DNA of 64,000 nucleotides from CAYNLK01 sp964398055 (GTDB taxonomy: Bacteria > Chloroflexota > Anaerolineae > 4572-78 > J111). The notes beneath the pieces are model-generated. The model was not told the origin of the DNA. It was given only the letters and a program-made list of their open reading frames with translations, and did no database searches. This document shows positions 8,625-17,279 of this stretch, piece by piece (positions within the stretch are counted from its first letter, which is position 1; every line of letters begins with the position of its first letter). Position numbers and translations under genes: made by a program. The DNA lies in NCBI GenBank assembly GCA_964398055.1, contig CAYNLK010000002.1:196228-260227 (forward strand), written 5' to 3'.

Positions 8625-10013
8625 CTAATCTTTACTGCTTACCTGCCATCGCTCGGCCATCTGGACTCGTTCCACCGTGGCTGGATGGGTGTAAAAAATC
8701 AACTTCTCCCAGGCCGAGGCGTCGACCACCGACAGATTTTGTTCGGCGAACTGCTCAAATAGCTCGATGTAGGCCGCCGGCTTCTGGCTGGTGGTCAAGG
8801 CGAACCAGTCCGCCTGCCGTTCGGCGTAGCGGGAGATCGCGTTCTGGAACGGCAGCGACAGCATCGTGGCAATAGCAACCACCGCCAGGACATAGGGCAG
8901 GCCGGCGATATCGGCCGGGCCGCCCAGCCCCAGTCGCCGCCAGGTGTGGTTTAGCAGCCAGCGCAGGCCAAACAGCCCCAACCAACCGGCCACCCCCAGC
9001 CCCAGCACACTCCAAAAGACGTGCTGATAATACCAGTGGCCCATTTCGTGGGCCAGCACTACCTCGATCTGATCGGGCGTGTAGCCGCTCAGTAGCGTGT
9101 CGTAGAGGACAATGCGCCGGTCGCCGCCAAAGCCGGTAAAGTAGGCGTTGACGGTGGTGGTTTTGGCGCTGGCATCGATCACCTCCACTCTGTCCACCTT
9201 CAGCCCGGCCCGCTCGGTCAGGTTCAAGATACGGCTCGTCAGGTCGGCATCCTCCAGGGGTTGAACTTTATAGAACAGCGGCGTTATCAGAATGGGCGCC
9301 AGGAGGGTGAAAACAAAACCCAGAATTAGCAGCGCCGCCCCGGCCGGCACCGGCCAGCGATCGGGAAATCGCCGCATCAGCAGGTACAGGCCGGTCCAGG
9401 TCAGGCCGCCGGTAAACAAGGCGATGAGCAGGCTTTTCAGCCAGTCGCCCACCCAGCCGACTTCACTTTGGGTAGACAGGCCAAATTGGTGCATCAAGAT
9501 GAAGCCCCGGTAAAAATTGAAGGGCAGGTACAGCAAGGCCAGGCCAGTCTCAAAAATCAGGAAAAAAAGCAGGATGACCAGTATCTCTCGCCGGGCAAGG
9601 CCGGGGAGCCGGTTGGTTGGCTGGATGGATAGGGGGCTGGATGATGGCCTGGTGAAGCGCTGCTCTAGCCATTGCCGCAGGGCGATGGCGCCGCCGCTAA
9701 ACTGAAAGGCCAGCAGCAGCAAGGGATAAATCATAAGCCGCTGCAGTCGCATCGGCAGCAGCAGGCTGTGCAGGGCCTCGGCCTTGGGGCTGCTGAGCAG
9801 GCTACCGTCCGGCAGCCGGGTAATCTCGGCCGGCAGTCCTGGCGCAACCTGGCCGACGCCGGTGAACCAGTAGAGCAGCGGGCTAATCAGGATAATCGCT
9901 GCCAGGATGAGGCTTAACCAGCCAAAAAATCGCTGGAATTTCATCAAGACTGAGCCGGAACTGTTGAGTGAGAGAAGTTCGTCATAACTCTTTGATTGCC
10001 CCATTTGAGACAT
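8625..10013 (-). CDS. Ste24-like M48 family membrane metalloprotease
   Basis: A 462-residue integral-membrane zinc protease. HEMGH at 322-326 gives the two histidine ligands and the catalytic glutamate, and the E in SRYAERQAD (about 398) is the third ligand. NAYFTGFG and five to six hydrophobic segments fit the M48A (CAAX prenyl protease 1) group. In bacteria these proteins act in membrane protein quality control; the substrate is unknown. The first ATG overlaps the end of the upstream receptor gene by 32 bp and has an AGGA-type SD. A downstream ATG at 9944, just before the first membrane segment, is a possible alternative start. Confidence 0.85.
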   Translation of the reverse strand: MSQMGQSKSYDELLSLNSSGSVLMKFQRFFGWLSLILAAIILISPLLYWFTGVGQVAPGLPAEITRLPDGSLLSSPKAEALHSLLLPMRLQRLMIYPLLLLAFQFSGGAIALRQWLEQRFTRPSSSPLSIQPTNRLPGLARREILVILLFFLIFETGLALLYLPFNFYRGFILMHQFGLSTQSEVGWVGDWLKSLLIALFTGGLTWTGLYLLMRRFPDRWPVPAGAALLILGFVFTLLAPILITPLFYKVQPLEDADLTSRILNLTERAGLKVDRVEVIDASAKTTTVNAYFTGFGGDRRIVLYDTLLSGYTPDQIEVVLAHEMGHWYYQHVFWSVLGLGVAGWLGLFGLRWLLNHTWRRLGLGGPADIAGLPYVLAVVAIATMLSLPFQNAISRYAERQADWFALTTSQKPAAYIELFEQFAEQNLSVVDASAWEKLIFYTHPATVERVQMAERWQVSSKD

Positions 10014-11901
10014 TTGACGTTCCTGTTGACTCCATCTCTCGCAAGGCGCGGGCCACTTCCTCGATGGCCAGCCGCTGTTTGCGGTAGAGGTCGGCCTCGC
10101 TCATAGCCAGCCGCTGGGCAATATCGCGCACCCGCAAGCCCTGCACAAACTTCAAATCCAGAATGTTGTAGATGAGCCACTCGGCGGTGGTCATGCGGCG
10201 CTCGCCCTCGGGTCGTTGTTTCTCGATGGCCTCAGCCAGAACCGAGCGTAAGGCCCGCACCGCATTGCCGTCGTGTTCGGCCAACGCCTGCTGCACCACG
10301 TCTAACTTCAGGAGAGGACTGGTGGTCAGTTTAGGCCCGCCCCAATAGTGGGTTAAGGCGTCTCGAACCATCTGGGGAAAATCATCCTCGTGAATCGGGC
10401 TTTCGGTGAGGGCGATCAGGCTGGGTGAGCCGGTGTAGCGTACCGCGCTGCGCAAACGCTGAACCCGTTCGATTTCAGGAATGATATTCTTGATCGCCCC
10501 AAAGACCTCCTGCTGCAAACGCCGGTCTTCCAGAGCCAGTTCAGCCTGCCCAATCAGAATGGCAGCCGTTTCCTCCTCCGCCGGGGTCAGATCATAATGG
10601 TGATTGCGGGCTTCCAGGCCCAACAGCCCCAGCGAGTGGTTACGGGCCTTGTTTTGCAGGATGACAAACCAGAAGTTGTTCTGAATAATAAAATGATAAC
10701 CCACGCCGCCGTTCTTTTCGGCCGTCAGTTTGGCCACATCGATGTCGCCCAGGGCCTGTTCGATGATTTCGGCCGAGCCAACTCGTGTTTCCAGGCGCGG
10801 TCCCTGTCGCGCCGCCAGATTATAAATGAAGCCGGTGCGCACCCGCAGTATTTCACACAGCGCCGTCAGCACATTTTCCAAAGCTTGTTGCAAGTCGGTG
10901 GTGGTCAGCAGGCGGCGGTCAAGCTCACTGATCCAGGCAATTTCCAGCCGGTCCTGGCGAAAAATCAAGCGGTCGATGGCCGGTTTGGCTATATTAATGA
11001 TGACTTGCCCCAGCACAATGACCGCCACAATCGATGTCGCCAAAACCATGTCGCGCGGTAGGCCCAAAATTCGCTCCTGTTTCGGCAGCGCCAGAACAAT
11101 GAAGATTACCAGGGTGGCAACGAGGGGGCCACGCAGAAGGAAGTGGGCCAGGTTGTGTTTGACCACCCGGTCCGGCGGCACTGCTCCAAAGAAAGCTACG
11201 CTATAGGCCATCACCACAATCATAATGGCGATGCCGATATTGACCAACGATAAGATCAAAAAAATGGTCAGGTTGGGTAGATGGGGAGCATTGGCAATGA
11301 GCATATAAGGATAAACGCCCAACGCCGGCGCAGCAAAGGAGATGGTTAGATAAGTCATTCGCCGGCGAGCGCCCGAGGTCAAACAGCGGGCCCGGGCCGT
11401 GTAGATTTTGTAGGCGCCCCAGACCAGGGTGGTGTAAAAATAGATGGTGAAGACCCAGAAGAAAGGTCCGGCGCTGAACTGGGTTACGCCCGGCTCAAAG
11501 AAGGGGTCCCGAACCAGGTGATCGGTTTGAACGGCCAGTAACAGCAATAAGAAGCCAAAAAAGTAGGCCAGACCAACGGCAAAGCGCCGCCGCGGCGACG
11601 GGGCATTAGTAGTGCGTAGCAGCGCGTCGGCAAAGTGCAGGTAGGCCGCCGGCAAAAAAGCAATGCCGATCCACTGAAATTTGAGCCAGGGAATAGCCGC
11701 GGCCAGGCTGTTGACATTCAGCAGGGCTACGTCGCCGGCGTAAGTAAAGCTAACACAGGCCAGAATGACTGCGAAGCCGCGGCCGACCGAACTCCGCACA
11801 TTGTGGATGAACATGTAGACGAACAGTGAAAAGGCCAGAATAGTGATCGCCGACGACAGGATTTCATTGATGCGGATAAAAATGTAGATCAATGTATTCA
11901 T
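9982..11901 (-). CDS. Membrane receptor with 7TM-like N-terminus, GAF domain and C-terminal HTH
   Basis: A 639-residue protein. About eight hydrophobic segments fill residues 1-310, resembling the N-terminal 7TM region of some histidine kinases. They are followed by a GAF-like domain (about 335-470) and, at the end, a segment (GLRVRDIAQRLAMSEADLYRKQ, about residues 590-615) that looks like a sigma-70 region 4/LuxR-type helix-turn-helix. No histidine-kinase H, N or G boxes are present. I infer a one-component, membrane-tethered regulator. It overlaps the protease gene downstream, so the two may be co-regulated. No named family member is recognised. Confidence 0.6.
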   Translation of the reverse strand: MNTLIYIFIRINEILSSAITILAFSLFVYMFIHNVRSSVGRGFAVILACVSFTYAGDVALLNVNSLAAAIPWLKFQWIGIAFLPAAYLHFADALLRTTNAPSPRRRFAVGLAYFFGFLLLLLAVQTDHLVRDPFFEPGVTQFSAGPFFWVFTIYFYTTLVWGAYKIYTARARCLTSGARRRMTYLTISFAAPALGVYPYMLIANAPHLPNLTIFLILSLVNIGIAIMIVVMAYSVAFFGAVPPDRVVKHNLAHFLLRGPLVATLVIFIVLALPKQERILGLPRDMVLATSIVAVIVLGQVIINIAKPAIDRLIFRQDRLEIAWISELDRRLLTTTDLQQALENVLTALCEILRVRTGFIYNLAARQGPRLETRVGSAEIIEQALGDIDVAKLTAEKNGGVGYHFIIQNNFWFVILQNKARNHSLGLLGLEARNHHYDLTPAEEETAAILIGQAELALEDRRLQQEVFGAIKNIIPEIERVQRLRSAVRYTGSPSLIALTESPIHEDDFPQMVRDALTHYWGGPKLTTSPLLKLDVVQQALAEHDGNAVRALRSVLAEAIEKQRPEGERRMTTAEWLIYNILDLKFVQGLRVRDIAQRLAMSEADLYRKQRLAIEEVARALREMESTGTSNVSNGAIKEL

Positions 11902-11983
11902 AGATCAGAATCTTCTAGCGGCCTGATCAAAAAGCCACCCTTGCCCACAAAATTCAAGAGCAGCCGTGAATTCTCACCTGGCC

Positions 11984-12550
11984 CTACAGGAAACGGGAGA
12001 AAAAGAGGGCAATATCGCCGTTTGGGTAATACCGTTCATTATAGCCGCAGAACTGGAAGCCGTGCTTCTGGGCAAAGCAGATGGCCGGATAGTTCTTGGT
12101 TTGGGTCTCCAGGGTGACCTGGCGAATATCCCGTTCCAACGCCCACTGGCTGGCCGCTTTGAGTAGCTTGGTGCCCAGCCCCTGCCGTCGATAGCGGTGT
12201 TCGATTACCAGATTAGAAATCCACAGCAGTCCCTGCCACGGCCGGGATTGTGCGTCTAAAAAGCCGGCCAGTTCACTCTCTGCGGGGCGAACAACCAGGA
12301 AGCAATCATCCCGCTGCCAATGTTCCAGCAACTCATCCGGCGAGCGAGGATATTCTACCCGCATCGATCGGGGCAGGCGGACGGTGTCAAAGCGGACCTC
12401 CAACGTATGGCCGTTTTCACGGGCTTGCATTTGCCAGACATAGTCGGTGGTGTACGATTTATTTAGCTGGTAGCAAATGTTGATATCGGCCAGCTCGGCC
12501 GGGTAGATTTGCATGTAACGGTGTCGGGTTGGTTGAGCGATTCTGCTCAC
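11984..12550 (-). CDS. GNAT family N-acetyltransferase
   Basis: A protein of up to 188 residues with the GNAT acetyl-CoA-binding motif A, VIEHRYRRQGLGTKLLKAA, preceded by a beta strand and followed by LETQTKNYPAICFAQKHGFQFCGYNERYY, the typical motif B region. It transfers an acetyl group to an amine on an unknown substrate. The start is uncertain: GTG 12550 has a distant GGAG, while ATG 12514 lacks a ribosome site. The gene stands between the receptor gene and a palindrome-rich spacer. Confidence 0.8.
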   Translation of the reverse strand: MSRIAQPTRHRYMQIYPAELADINICYQLNKSYTTDYVWQMQARENGHTLEVRFDTVRLPRSMRVEYPRSPDELLEHWQRDDCFLVVRPAESELAGFLDAQSRPWQGLLWISNLVIEHRYRRQGLGTKLLKAASQWALERDIRQVTLETQTKNYPAICFAQKHGFQFCGYNERYYPNGDIALFFSRFL

Positions 12551-12841
12551 GCCAGCGCCGGACTCCAGCAGTAAGGATTATTGTCATCGATTCGATTCTA
12601 GCATTGGGGGGGGGAATTGGCAAGCGCCTTTTGGCTTAAGCCGGCCAATTGGGGGTTAATGGGGGTGGAAGAATGCTCGTCGGAATCGAGGCTTTAGCCA
12701 GACGCCGGGATGTGACCGGCTAAAGCCTCGACTCCACTCTTAACAGAATGACATTGAGGATAATGCTGCAGCCAAGAACAGGGGGTCCAGCCAGTCGCCG
12801 CTGTTCTCTAAACATCTACATTTAAGTGCAGAAATATATGA
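12551..12841. repeat. Intergenic spacer with a GGCTAAAGCC-type inverted repeat
   Basis: No gene is visible. A perfect 14-bp inverted repeat, TCGAGGCTTTAGCC and its complement, lies at about 12687-12734 with an 18-nt loop. It could form a strong hairpin and may end transcription of the mevalonate operon, although a T-run is lacking. Related GGCTAAAGCC words occur near 32945 and 34595. Confidence 0.5.
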
Positions 12842-13255
12842 TTAAGCCGCGGCAGCCATCTGGGGGCGAAATTTATAACCGTAAATGATCAGCCCTTCAT
12901 CGCCCTGGGTGCGGATTTTGCGGGTCACCATCTCAACCGGCATCCCGATCTGGACCTCAGCCAGATTCACGTCGGTGAGTTGAGCGGTAACCAGGGGGCC
13001 TTCTTCCAGTTTCACTAAGGCTACAGCGTAAGGGGCCTGATCCTCATAGCCTTCCGGGGCATTATGGACGATGGTGTGGGAGAAAACCTCGCCCCGCCCG
13101 CTGAACTGGAAGTGGGGTTGGGCTTCCCGGTCGGCGCAGTAGGGGCAAACATCACGCGGCGGGAAGATTTTGCCGTTACATTTGGGGCAGACCTCGCCAA
13201 CCAGTTGATATCGCTGTGCTTTTAAGCGCCAATGTCGGGCAATTTCGGTACTCAT
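12842..13255 (-). CDS. DUF35 OB-fold protein with zinc ribbon (acyl-transfer scaffold)
   Basis: A 137-residue protein starting at ATG 13253-13255 behind AAGGAG. It has an N-terminal zinc ribbon, CPKC-x10-CPYC, followed by an OB-fold (FSHTIVHNAPEGYEDQAPYAVALVKLEEGPLV). In archaea the equivalent protein bridges acetoacetyl-CoA thiolase and HMG-CoA synthase in one complex that channels acetoacetyl-CoA. Here it follows exactly those two genes, so the same role is likely. It is the last gene of the mevalonate cluster. Confidence 0.85.
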   Translation of the reverse strand: MSTEIARHWRLKAQRYQLVGEVCPKCNGKIFPPRDVCPYCADREAQPHFQFSGRGEVFSHTIVHNAPEGYEDQAPYAVALVKLEEGPLVTAQLTDVNLAEVQIGMPVEMVTRKIRTQGDEGLIIYGYKFRPQMAAAA

Positions 13256-13345
13256 AATTATTTTCTCCTTTTTTATTGAACCTCTCAATAAGTTTGCTTT
13301 GTTCCCCAGCTCAATTTGGAAACGAGATAAAGTGAATCACCGGTT

Positions 13346-14506
13346 CTACTGCTCTAATCTTTCAAAAATGTGGGTGATAATGGTTGCCCCACTCCCGCCG
13401 ATATTCTGGGTCATACCCAGGCGGGCATTCTTGACCTGGTTCTCGCCGGCCTCACCTCGCAACTGCTGGACTGCTTCGACAATCTGGTAGAGGCCGGTTG
13501 CGCCGACGGGGTGACCGCGGGCTTTCAGACCGCCGCGGGTGGTAACAGGAATTTTGCCGTCCAGCCCAATTTCGCCAGCCTGAGCCAGCCAGGTGCCTTT
13601 GCCCCGCTCGGCAAAACCGCTGGCTTCCAGGCTCAGGGCCGACATAATGGTGAAGGCATCGTGCAGTTCAAAGAAGTCAATGTCCTGGGGGCCAACGCCC
13701 GCTTGCCGGTAAGCTTTTCTGGAAGAGTCTTCGGCGGCCTGAAGCCAGAGCGGGTCACGCCGGTCGTGCACACTCAACGTGTCGGTTGCAACGGCGCTCC
13801 CTTTGACCCGAACAGCATTGGTGGTAAATTCCCGGGCCTGTTCGGTTGGGCAAAGAATCACCGCCGCGGCTCCGTCGGCCATTGGGCTGGCATCCAGTAG
13901 AGTGATCGGATCGGCCACCACGCCGGCGCGCATAAAGGCATCTTTGCTGATCGGCTTGCGGAACATCGCATTAGGGTTGCCGGCGCCGTTGGCGTGAGCA
14001 TTCACCGGAAAACCGGCAAAGGCTTCACGAGTCAGGTTATACTCATACATGTAGCGTTGCATCAGCAAAGCGTTCAGAGCCACAAAACTGATCCCGTGGA
14101 CCACCTCGTAATCGGCATCGGCCGCGCCGGCCAGCCCGGTGGTTACCTTGTTGCCGATGTCGTCGGTCATCTTTTCGACCCCCACGGCGATGGCAATGTT
14201 TTGCAACCCGCTGGCCACCCCAATATAAGCCTGGCGGAACGCGGCCGCACCGCTGGCGCAGGCGGCCTCGACCTTAACGGCTTCGATGCCGCGCAGGCCG
14301 GCAAAGTCGGCGACCAGAACGCCCAGGTGCGCTTGGCCGGATATTTCGCCGGATAGCATATTGCCGACATATAGAGCGTCGGCGCGCTCGATGTTGGCGT
14401 CACGCATAGCTGCGGCCAGGGCCTCGTAAGCTAAATGGCGCAGGCTTTTGTCCCAATGTTCGCCAACGGGGGTCTGTCCAATTCCGATAATTGATACGTC
14501 TCGCAC
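13346..14506 (-). CDS. Acetyl-CoA C-acetyltransferase (archaeal-type thiolase)
   Basis: A 386-residue thiolase-superfamily protein of the SCP2/archaeal type. The nucleophile is C83 in AACASGAAA. Later motifs are ELHDAFTIMSALSLEASGF and GGLKARGHPVGATG, with the catalytic His. It condenses two acetyl-CoA to acetoacetyl-CoA, the first mevalonate step. The start is GTG 14506 after AGGAG with a 6-nt gap. It is flanked by HMG-CoA synthase and DUF35, as in archaeal clusters where the three proteins form one complex. A function on other acyl-CoAs cannot be excluded from sequence alone. Confidence 0.85.
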   Translation of the reverse strand: MRDVSIIGIGQTPVGEHWDKSLRHLAYEALAAAMRDANIERADALYVGNMLSGEISGQAHLGVLVADFAGLRGIEAVKVEAACASGAAAFRQAYIGVASGLQNIAIAVGVEKMTDDIGNKVTTGLAGAADADYEVVHGISFVALNALLMQRYMYEYNLTREAFAGFPVNAHANGAGNPNAMFRKPISKDAFMRAGVVADPITLLDASPMADGAAAVILCPTEQAREFTTNAVRVKGSAVATDTLSVHDRRDPLWLQAAEDSSRKAYRQAGVGPQDIDFFELHDAFTIMSALSLEASGFAERGKGTWLAQAGEIGLDGKIPVTTRGGLKARGHPVGATGLYQIVEAVQQLRGEAGENQVKNARLGMTQNIGGSGATIITHIFERLEQ

Positions 14507-14527
14507 AATTTACTCCTGTAAGAATTA

Positions 14528-14576
14528 GAAATTGCAAATGGCAAATTAGAAATAACAGTCTCCTAATCTCCAATCT
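14528..14576. repeat. Heptad-type repeat between thiolase and HMG-CoA synthase genes
   Basis: The spacer is built of 7-base words (ATTGCAA, ATGGCAA, ATTAGAA, then ATCTCCA, ATCTCTA), of the same style as the arrays at 1932 and 6335. Confidence 0.4.
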
Positions 14577-15632
14577 CTATTGCATCAGCAATTTCTTGCG
14601 ATACCGGGCATAGGTGGCGTAATCCACTTCTACCCGGCGATCGATGTAATCCTGGGTGGTTGAGGCCAGGTGTTGCTTCTGGACAATCGTGTCCGTCACT
14701 TTGATGGCAAATGCATCGCTGCCGGCGCCGGAGCCAAAGGAGACGCACAGGATTCTGTCGCCCGGTTTGGCGATATCCAGGATGGCGGTCAACCCCAGCA
14801 AACTGGCCCCGGCATAGGTGTTGCCGACAACTGGCGCCAGTAAGCCGGTAACCCATTGCTCTTTGGTAAAGCCAAGTATGGCCGCGGCTCGTTCCGGGAA
14901 TTTTTTGTTGGGCTGGTGCAGGACCACGTAGTCAAAATCTTTGGCCGTACGCCCCAGCTCACTCATCAACTGTTTGCCGGCCGAGGTGACGTGATGGAAA
15001 TAAGCCGGCTCGCCGGTAAAACGCTGGCCGTGGCTGGGGTAATGGGCATACGGCCGTCGCCAAAAATCAGGCGTGTCGGTAACATAGGAGTAGCTGGCCT
15101 CAAAGATGGCCAGACTTTCGTCGGCTGGACCGATGATGAAAGCCGCGCCGCCAGCGGCGGCGGTATATTCCAGAGCATCACCGGGCCGACCCTGGGCCGT
15201 ATCGGCGCCAATGCCTAATACGTAGTGGACCATCCCACTGGCCACAAAGCCGATGCCGGCCTGAATGGTTTCGGTGCCGGCCTTGCAGGCAAATTGCCAG
15301 TCGGCTGCTTCGGTGTGGGGCGTAGCCCCAATGGCCTCAGCGATGATTGTGCTGGTAGGTTTGACCGCATACGGATGGCTCTCGCTGCCCACCCAGACGG
15401 CCCCGATCTCCTGTGGGTTGATCTTAGCCCGGGCCAGGGCATTTCGGGCCGCCTCCAGGCCAATGGTCAGGGTGTCTTCGTCCAGACCGGGTACGGCTTT
15501 TTCCTTGATCGGGGTGCCATCTTCACCGCCTGACCAAACCCGGGCCACCTCAGTGGCGGGTAAACGATATCGGGGGATATAACTGCCATAACCGACAATT
15601 CCGATTTCTTGGGTCGGTTTCATGATTGGCAT
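14577..15632 (-). CDS. Hydroxymethylglutaryl-CoA synthase (archaeal type)
   Basis: A 351-residue member of the archaeal-type HMG-CoA synthases. Likely catalytic residues are E84 (VGSESHPYAVKP), C116 (QFACKAGT) and H239 (VVLHQPNKKF). It condenses acetyl-CoA with acetoacetyl-CoA to HMG-CoA. The start ATG 15632 follows GGAG at a 7-nt gap. It stands between HMG-CoA reductase and thiolase on the same strand, completing the route from acetyl-CoA to mevalonate. Its resemblance to archaeal rather than Gram-positive bacterial HMGS suggests old transfer or shared ancestry; a tree would be needed to tell. Confidence 0.9.
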   Translation of the reverse strand: MPIMKPTQEIGIVGYGSYIPRYRLPATEVARVWSGGEDGTPIKEKAVPGLDEDTLTIGLEAARNALARAKINPQEIGAVWVGSESHPYAVKPTSTIIAEAIGATPHTEAADWQFACKAGTETIQAGIGFVASGMVHYVLGIGADTAQGRPGDALEYTAAAGGAAFIIGPADESLAIFEASYSYVTDTPDFWRRPYAHYPSHGQRFTGEPAYFHHVTSAGKQLMSELGRTAKDFDYVVLHQPNKKFPERAAAILGFTKEQWVTGLLAPVVGNTYAGASLLGLTAILDIAKPGDRILCVSFGSGAGSDAFAIKVTDTIVQKQHLASTTQDYIDRRVEVDYATYARYRKKLLMQ

Positions 15633-15760
15633 ATTTCACTCCAAACAGTCGATTCCTTAACAAAAATGGCTATTGTCTGTATTTTGTCTATATTTTGTCT
15701 AATTATATCACTACGCCTTAGTTTTGTCAATACTCTGCACAAAAATCCGGCTTACAAAAT

Positions 15761-17056
15761 TCATAAGGAGGTGCTTTTGCCTAATAACTCTCTGGCTCTA
15801 TCTTCGCGAATAAGGCCCTCGGCTACCAGACGGTCCGCAATTTCTTGAACCTGAGCACCTTGAGCGCCGGCGGCCAGAGCCACCTGGCGGGCGTGCAGGC
15901 GCATATGTCCCTGCTGGATGCCTTCAGTGGCCAGGGCCCGAATAGCGGCCAGATTCTGGGCCAACCCCGCGGCGGCCATAATCTCGGCCAGAGTCCGGCC
16001 ATCAGGCTGCCCCAAGATTTTGAGAGCTACTCGAGCCATAGGGTGGGCTTTAGTGGCGCCGCCCACCGTTCCCACTGCCAGCGGCATCTCCAGGACACCT
16101 TTCAGATGGGTCGGTTCAGTTGATCCGTTAACGCTCACCAGCGACCAGTCACTCAGGCTGGTGTAGCGACCGTGGCGAGCCGCGTAGGCATGCGCGCCGG
16201 CTTCAATGGCCCGCCAATCATTGCCGGTGGCCACCGCGACCGCGTCGATACCATTCATGATGCCTTTGTTGTGGGTCGCCGCCCGGTAAGGGTCGGCCGC
16301 GGCAAAGGCCCAGGCTTCAAAGATCGATTGGGCCACAGCGCGGCCGGAAAACTCGCCTCTGGCCAGGACCTCAACCGGGAGGCTACATTCGGCCCGGGCT
16401 ATGCGCCGGTCGGCCAGGTTAGAGAGGATTCTCAGATTGACCCGCCCGCCGGTGAGCTGCTCGATCAACGGGGCGATGGTTTCGGCGGCGGTATTGACGG
16501 TGTTAGCGCCCATAGCATCCCGGGTATCGTACAACAGGTGGACAATCAACATCGGCCCGACCGGCGTCTCGGGCAAAGGCCGGCACTCAAGCCCCCTGGC
16601 CCCACCGCTGTATTTGCGGATAACCGGGTCGTGGTCGGCTTTGTAGAGCAGGTCAGCTTCCGCGGCCATTATTTTGGCGGCGGCTTCCTCCAGGTCGGTG
16701 AGATCCAAAACCTGGAGCTGGCCGATCATGACCGGCTCGGTGCTGCTGGTCTGAAATCCGCCGCCGGCGCGGGCCAGTTTGGCCGCATAACTGGCCCCGG
16801 CCACGATGCTAGGCTCTTCCACCGCCATTGGCACCACCACCTCGCGCCGGTTGATCAGGAAGTTGGTGGCCAGACCAAGCGGCAGCACGTAACGCCCAAC
16901 CACGTTTTCGATCATCACTTCGGCCTGCTCCGGCCTCAGACCGGCATCCAAAATCTCTAGCTCAGCCTCGGTTAAGCCGGCATAGTCGGCCAGTTGCTGT
17001 CGCCGTTCAGCTTGACTTAACTTGTAAAGACCGGTCAGGGGAGATGTATCGGTCAC
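15761..17056 (-). CDS. mvaA: Hydroxymethylglutaryl-CoA reductase, class II
   Basis: A 431-residue class II enzyme. ENVVG (50-54) and the catalytic Glu in AVEEPS (about 80), DAMGANTVNT (180-189), catalytic Lys264 in THNKG, the Asp in TGNDWRAIEAG (about 280) and His384 in GHMRLHARQ are all present. It reduces HMG-CoA to mevalonate with NAD(P)H. I chose GTG 17056, preceded by AAGGAG, over an upstream ATG at 17107 without a ribosome site. It is the first gene of the mevalonate set. Class II enzymes can be biosynthetic or degradative; the neighbouring HMGS and thiolase indicate biosynthesis of isoprenoids. Confidence 0.92.
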   Translation of the reverse strand: MTDTSPLTGLYKLSQAERRQQLADYAGLTEAELEILDAGLRPEQAEVMIENVVGRYVLPLGLATNFLINRREVVVPMAVEEPSIVAGASYAAKLARAGGGFQTSSTEPVMIGQLQVLDLTDLEEAAAKIMAAEADLLYKADHDPVIRKYSGGARGLECRPLPETPVGPMLIVHLLYDTRDAMGANTVNTAAETIAPLIEQLTGGRVNLRILSNLADRRIARAECSLPVEVLARGEFSGRAVAQSIFEAWAFAAADPYRAATHNKGIMNGIDAVAVATGNDWRAIEAGAHAYAARHGRYTSLSDWSLVSVNGSTEPTHLKGVLEMPLAVGTVGGATKAHPMARVALKILGQPDGRTLAEIMAAAGLAQNLAAIRALATEGIQQGHMRLHARQVALAAGAQGAQVQEIADRLVAEGLIREDRARELLGKSTSL

Positions 17057-17279
17057 TTGGAATACTCCTTGTATCGTGAAGCGCTGGCGGGTTGCAAAAC
17101 CCACCAAGTCTGGATTATGCAGATCAGGTCAAGGCAACAAAAAGAGTCCTCGAATGTGAGGACCCTCTCCCTTACCACTCCGCTGGCTATTGTAGCACAG
17201 AGAAGCTATCAAAAGCTATCAAAAGCTATCAAGTGCCTTATCAATCAAGTTTTGTCATTGTTCAAGTAGTTTGAACCGG
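17057..17279 (-). promoter_or_regulatory. Leader region of the mevalonate operon with an intrinsic terminator-like hairpin
   Basis: On the minus strand GTCCTC-ACATTC-GAGGAC followed by TCTTTTT forms a terminator-like hairpin at about 17133-17155, some 75 nt before the HMG-CoA reductase start. A TACAAT box lies upstream near 17190. This could end SecDF transcription, or act as an attenuator for the mevalonate genes. Confidence 0.45.
17204..17233. repeat. Three tandem copies of a 10-bp unit AGCTATCAAA
   Basis: AGCTATCAAA occurs at 17204-17213 and 17214-17223, and with one change at 17224-17233. On the minus strand it gives repeated TTTGATAGCT, which contains -35-like TTGATA words upstream of a TACAAT box, so it may be part of the promoter. 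Confidence 0.6.

Noticed and set aside
16172..16960. A 262-residue open frame on the plus strand
   Set aside because: It is antisense to the well-supported HMG-CoA reductase and rich in Gly/Arg/His as shadows are.
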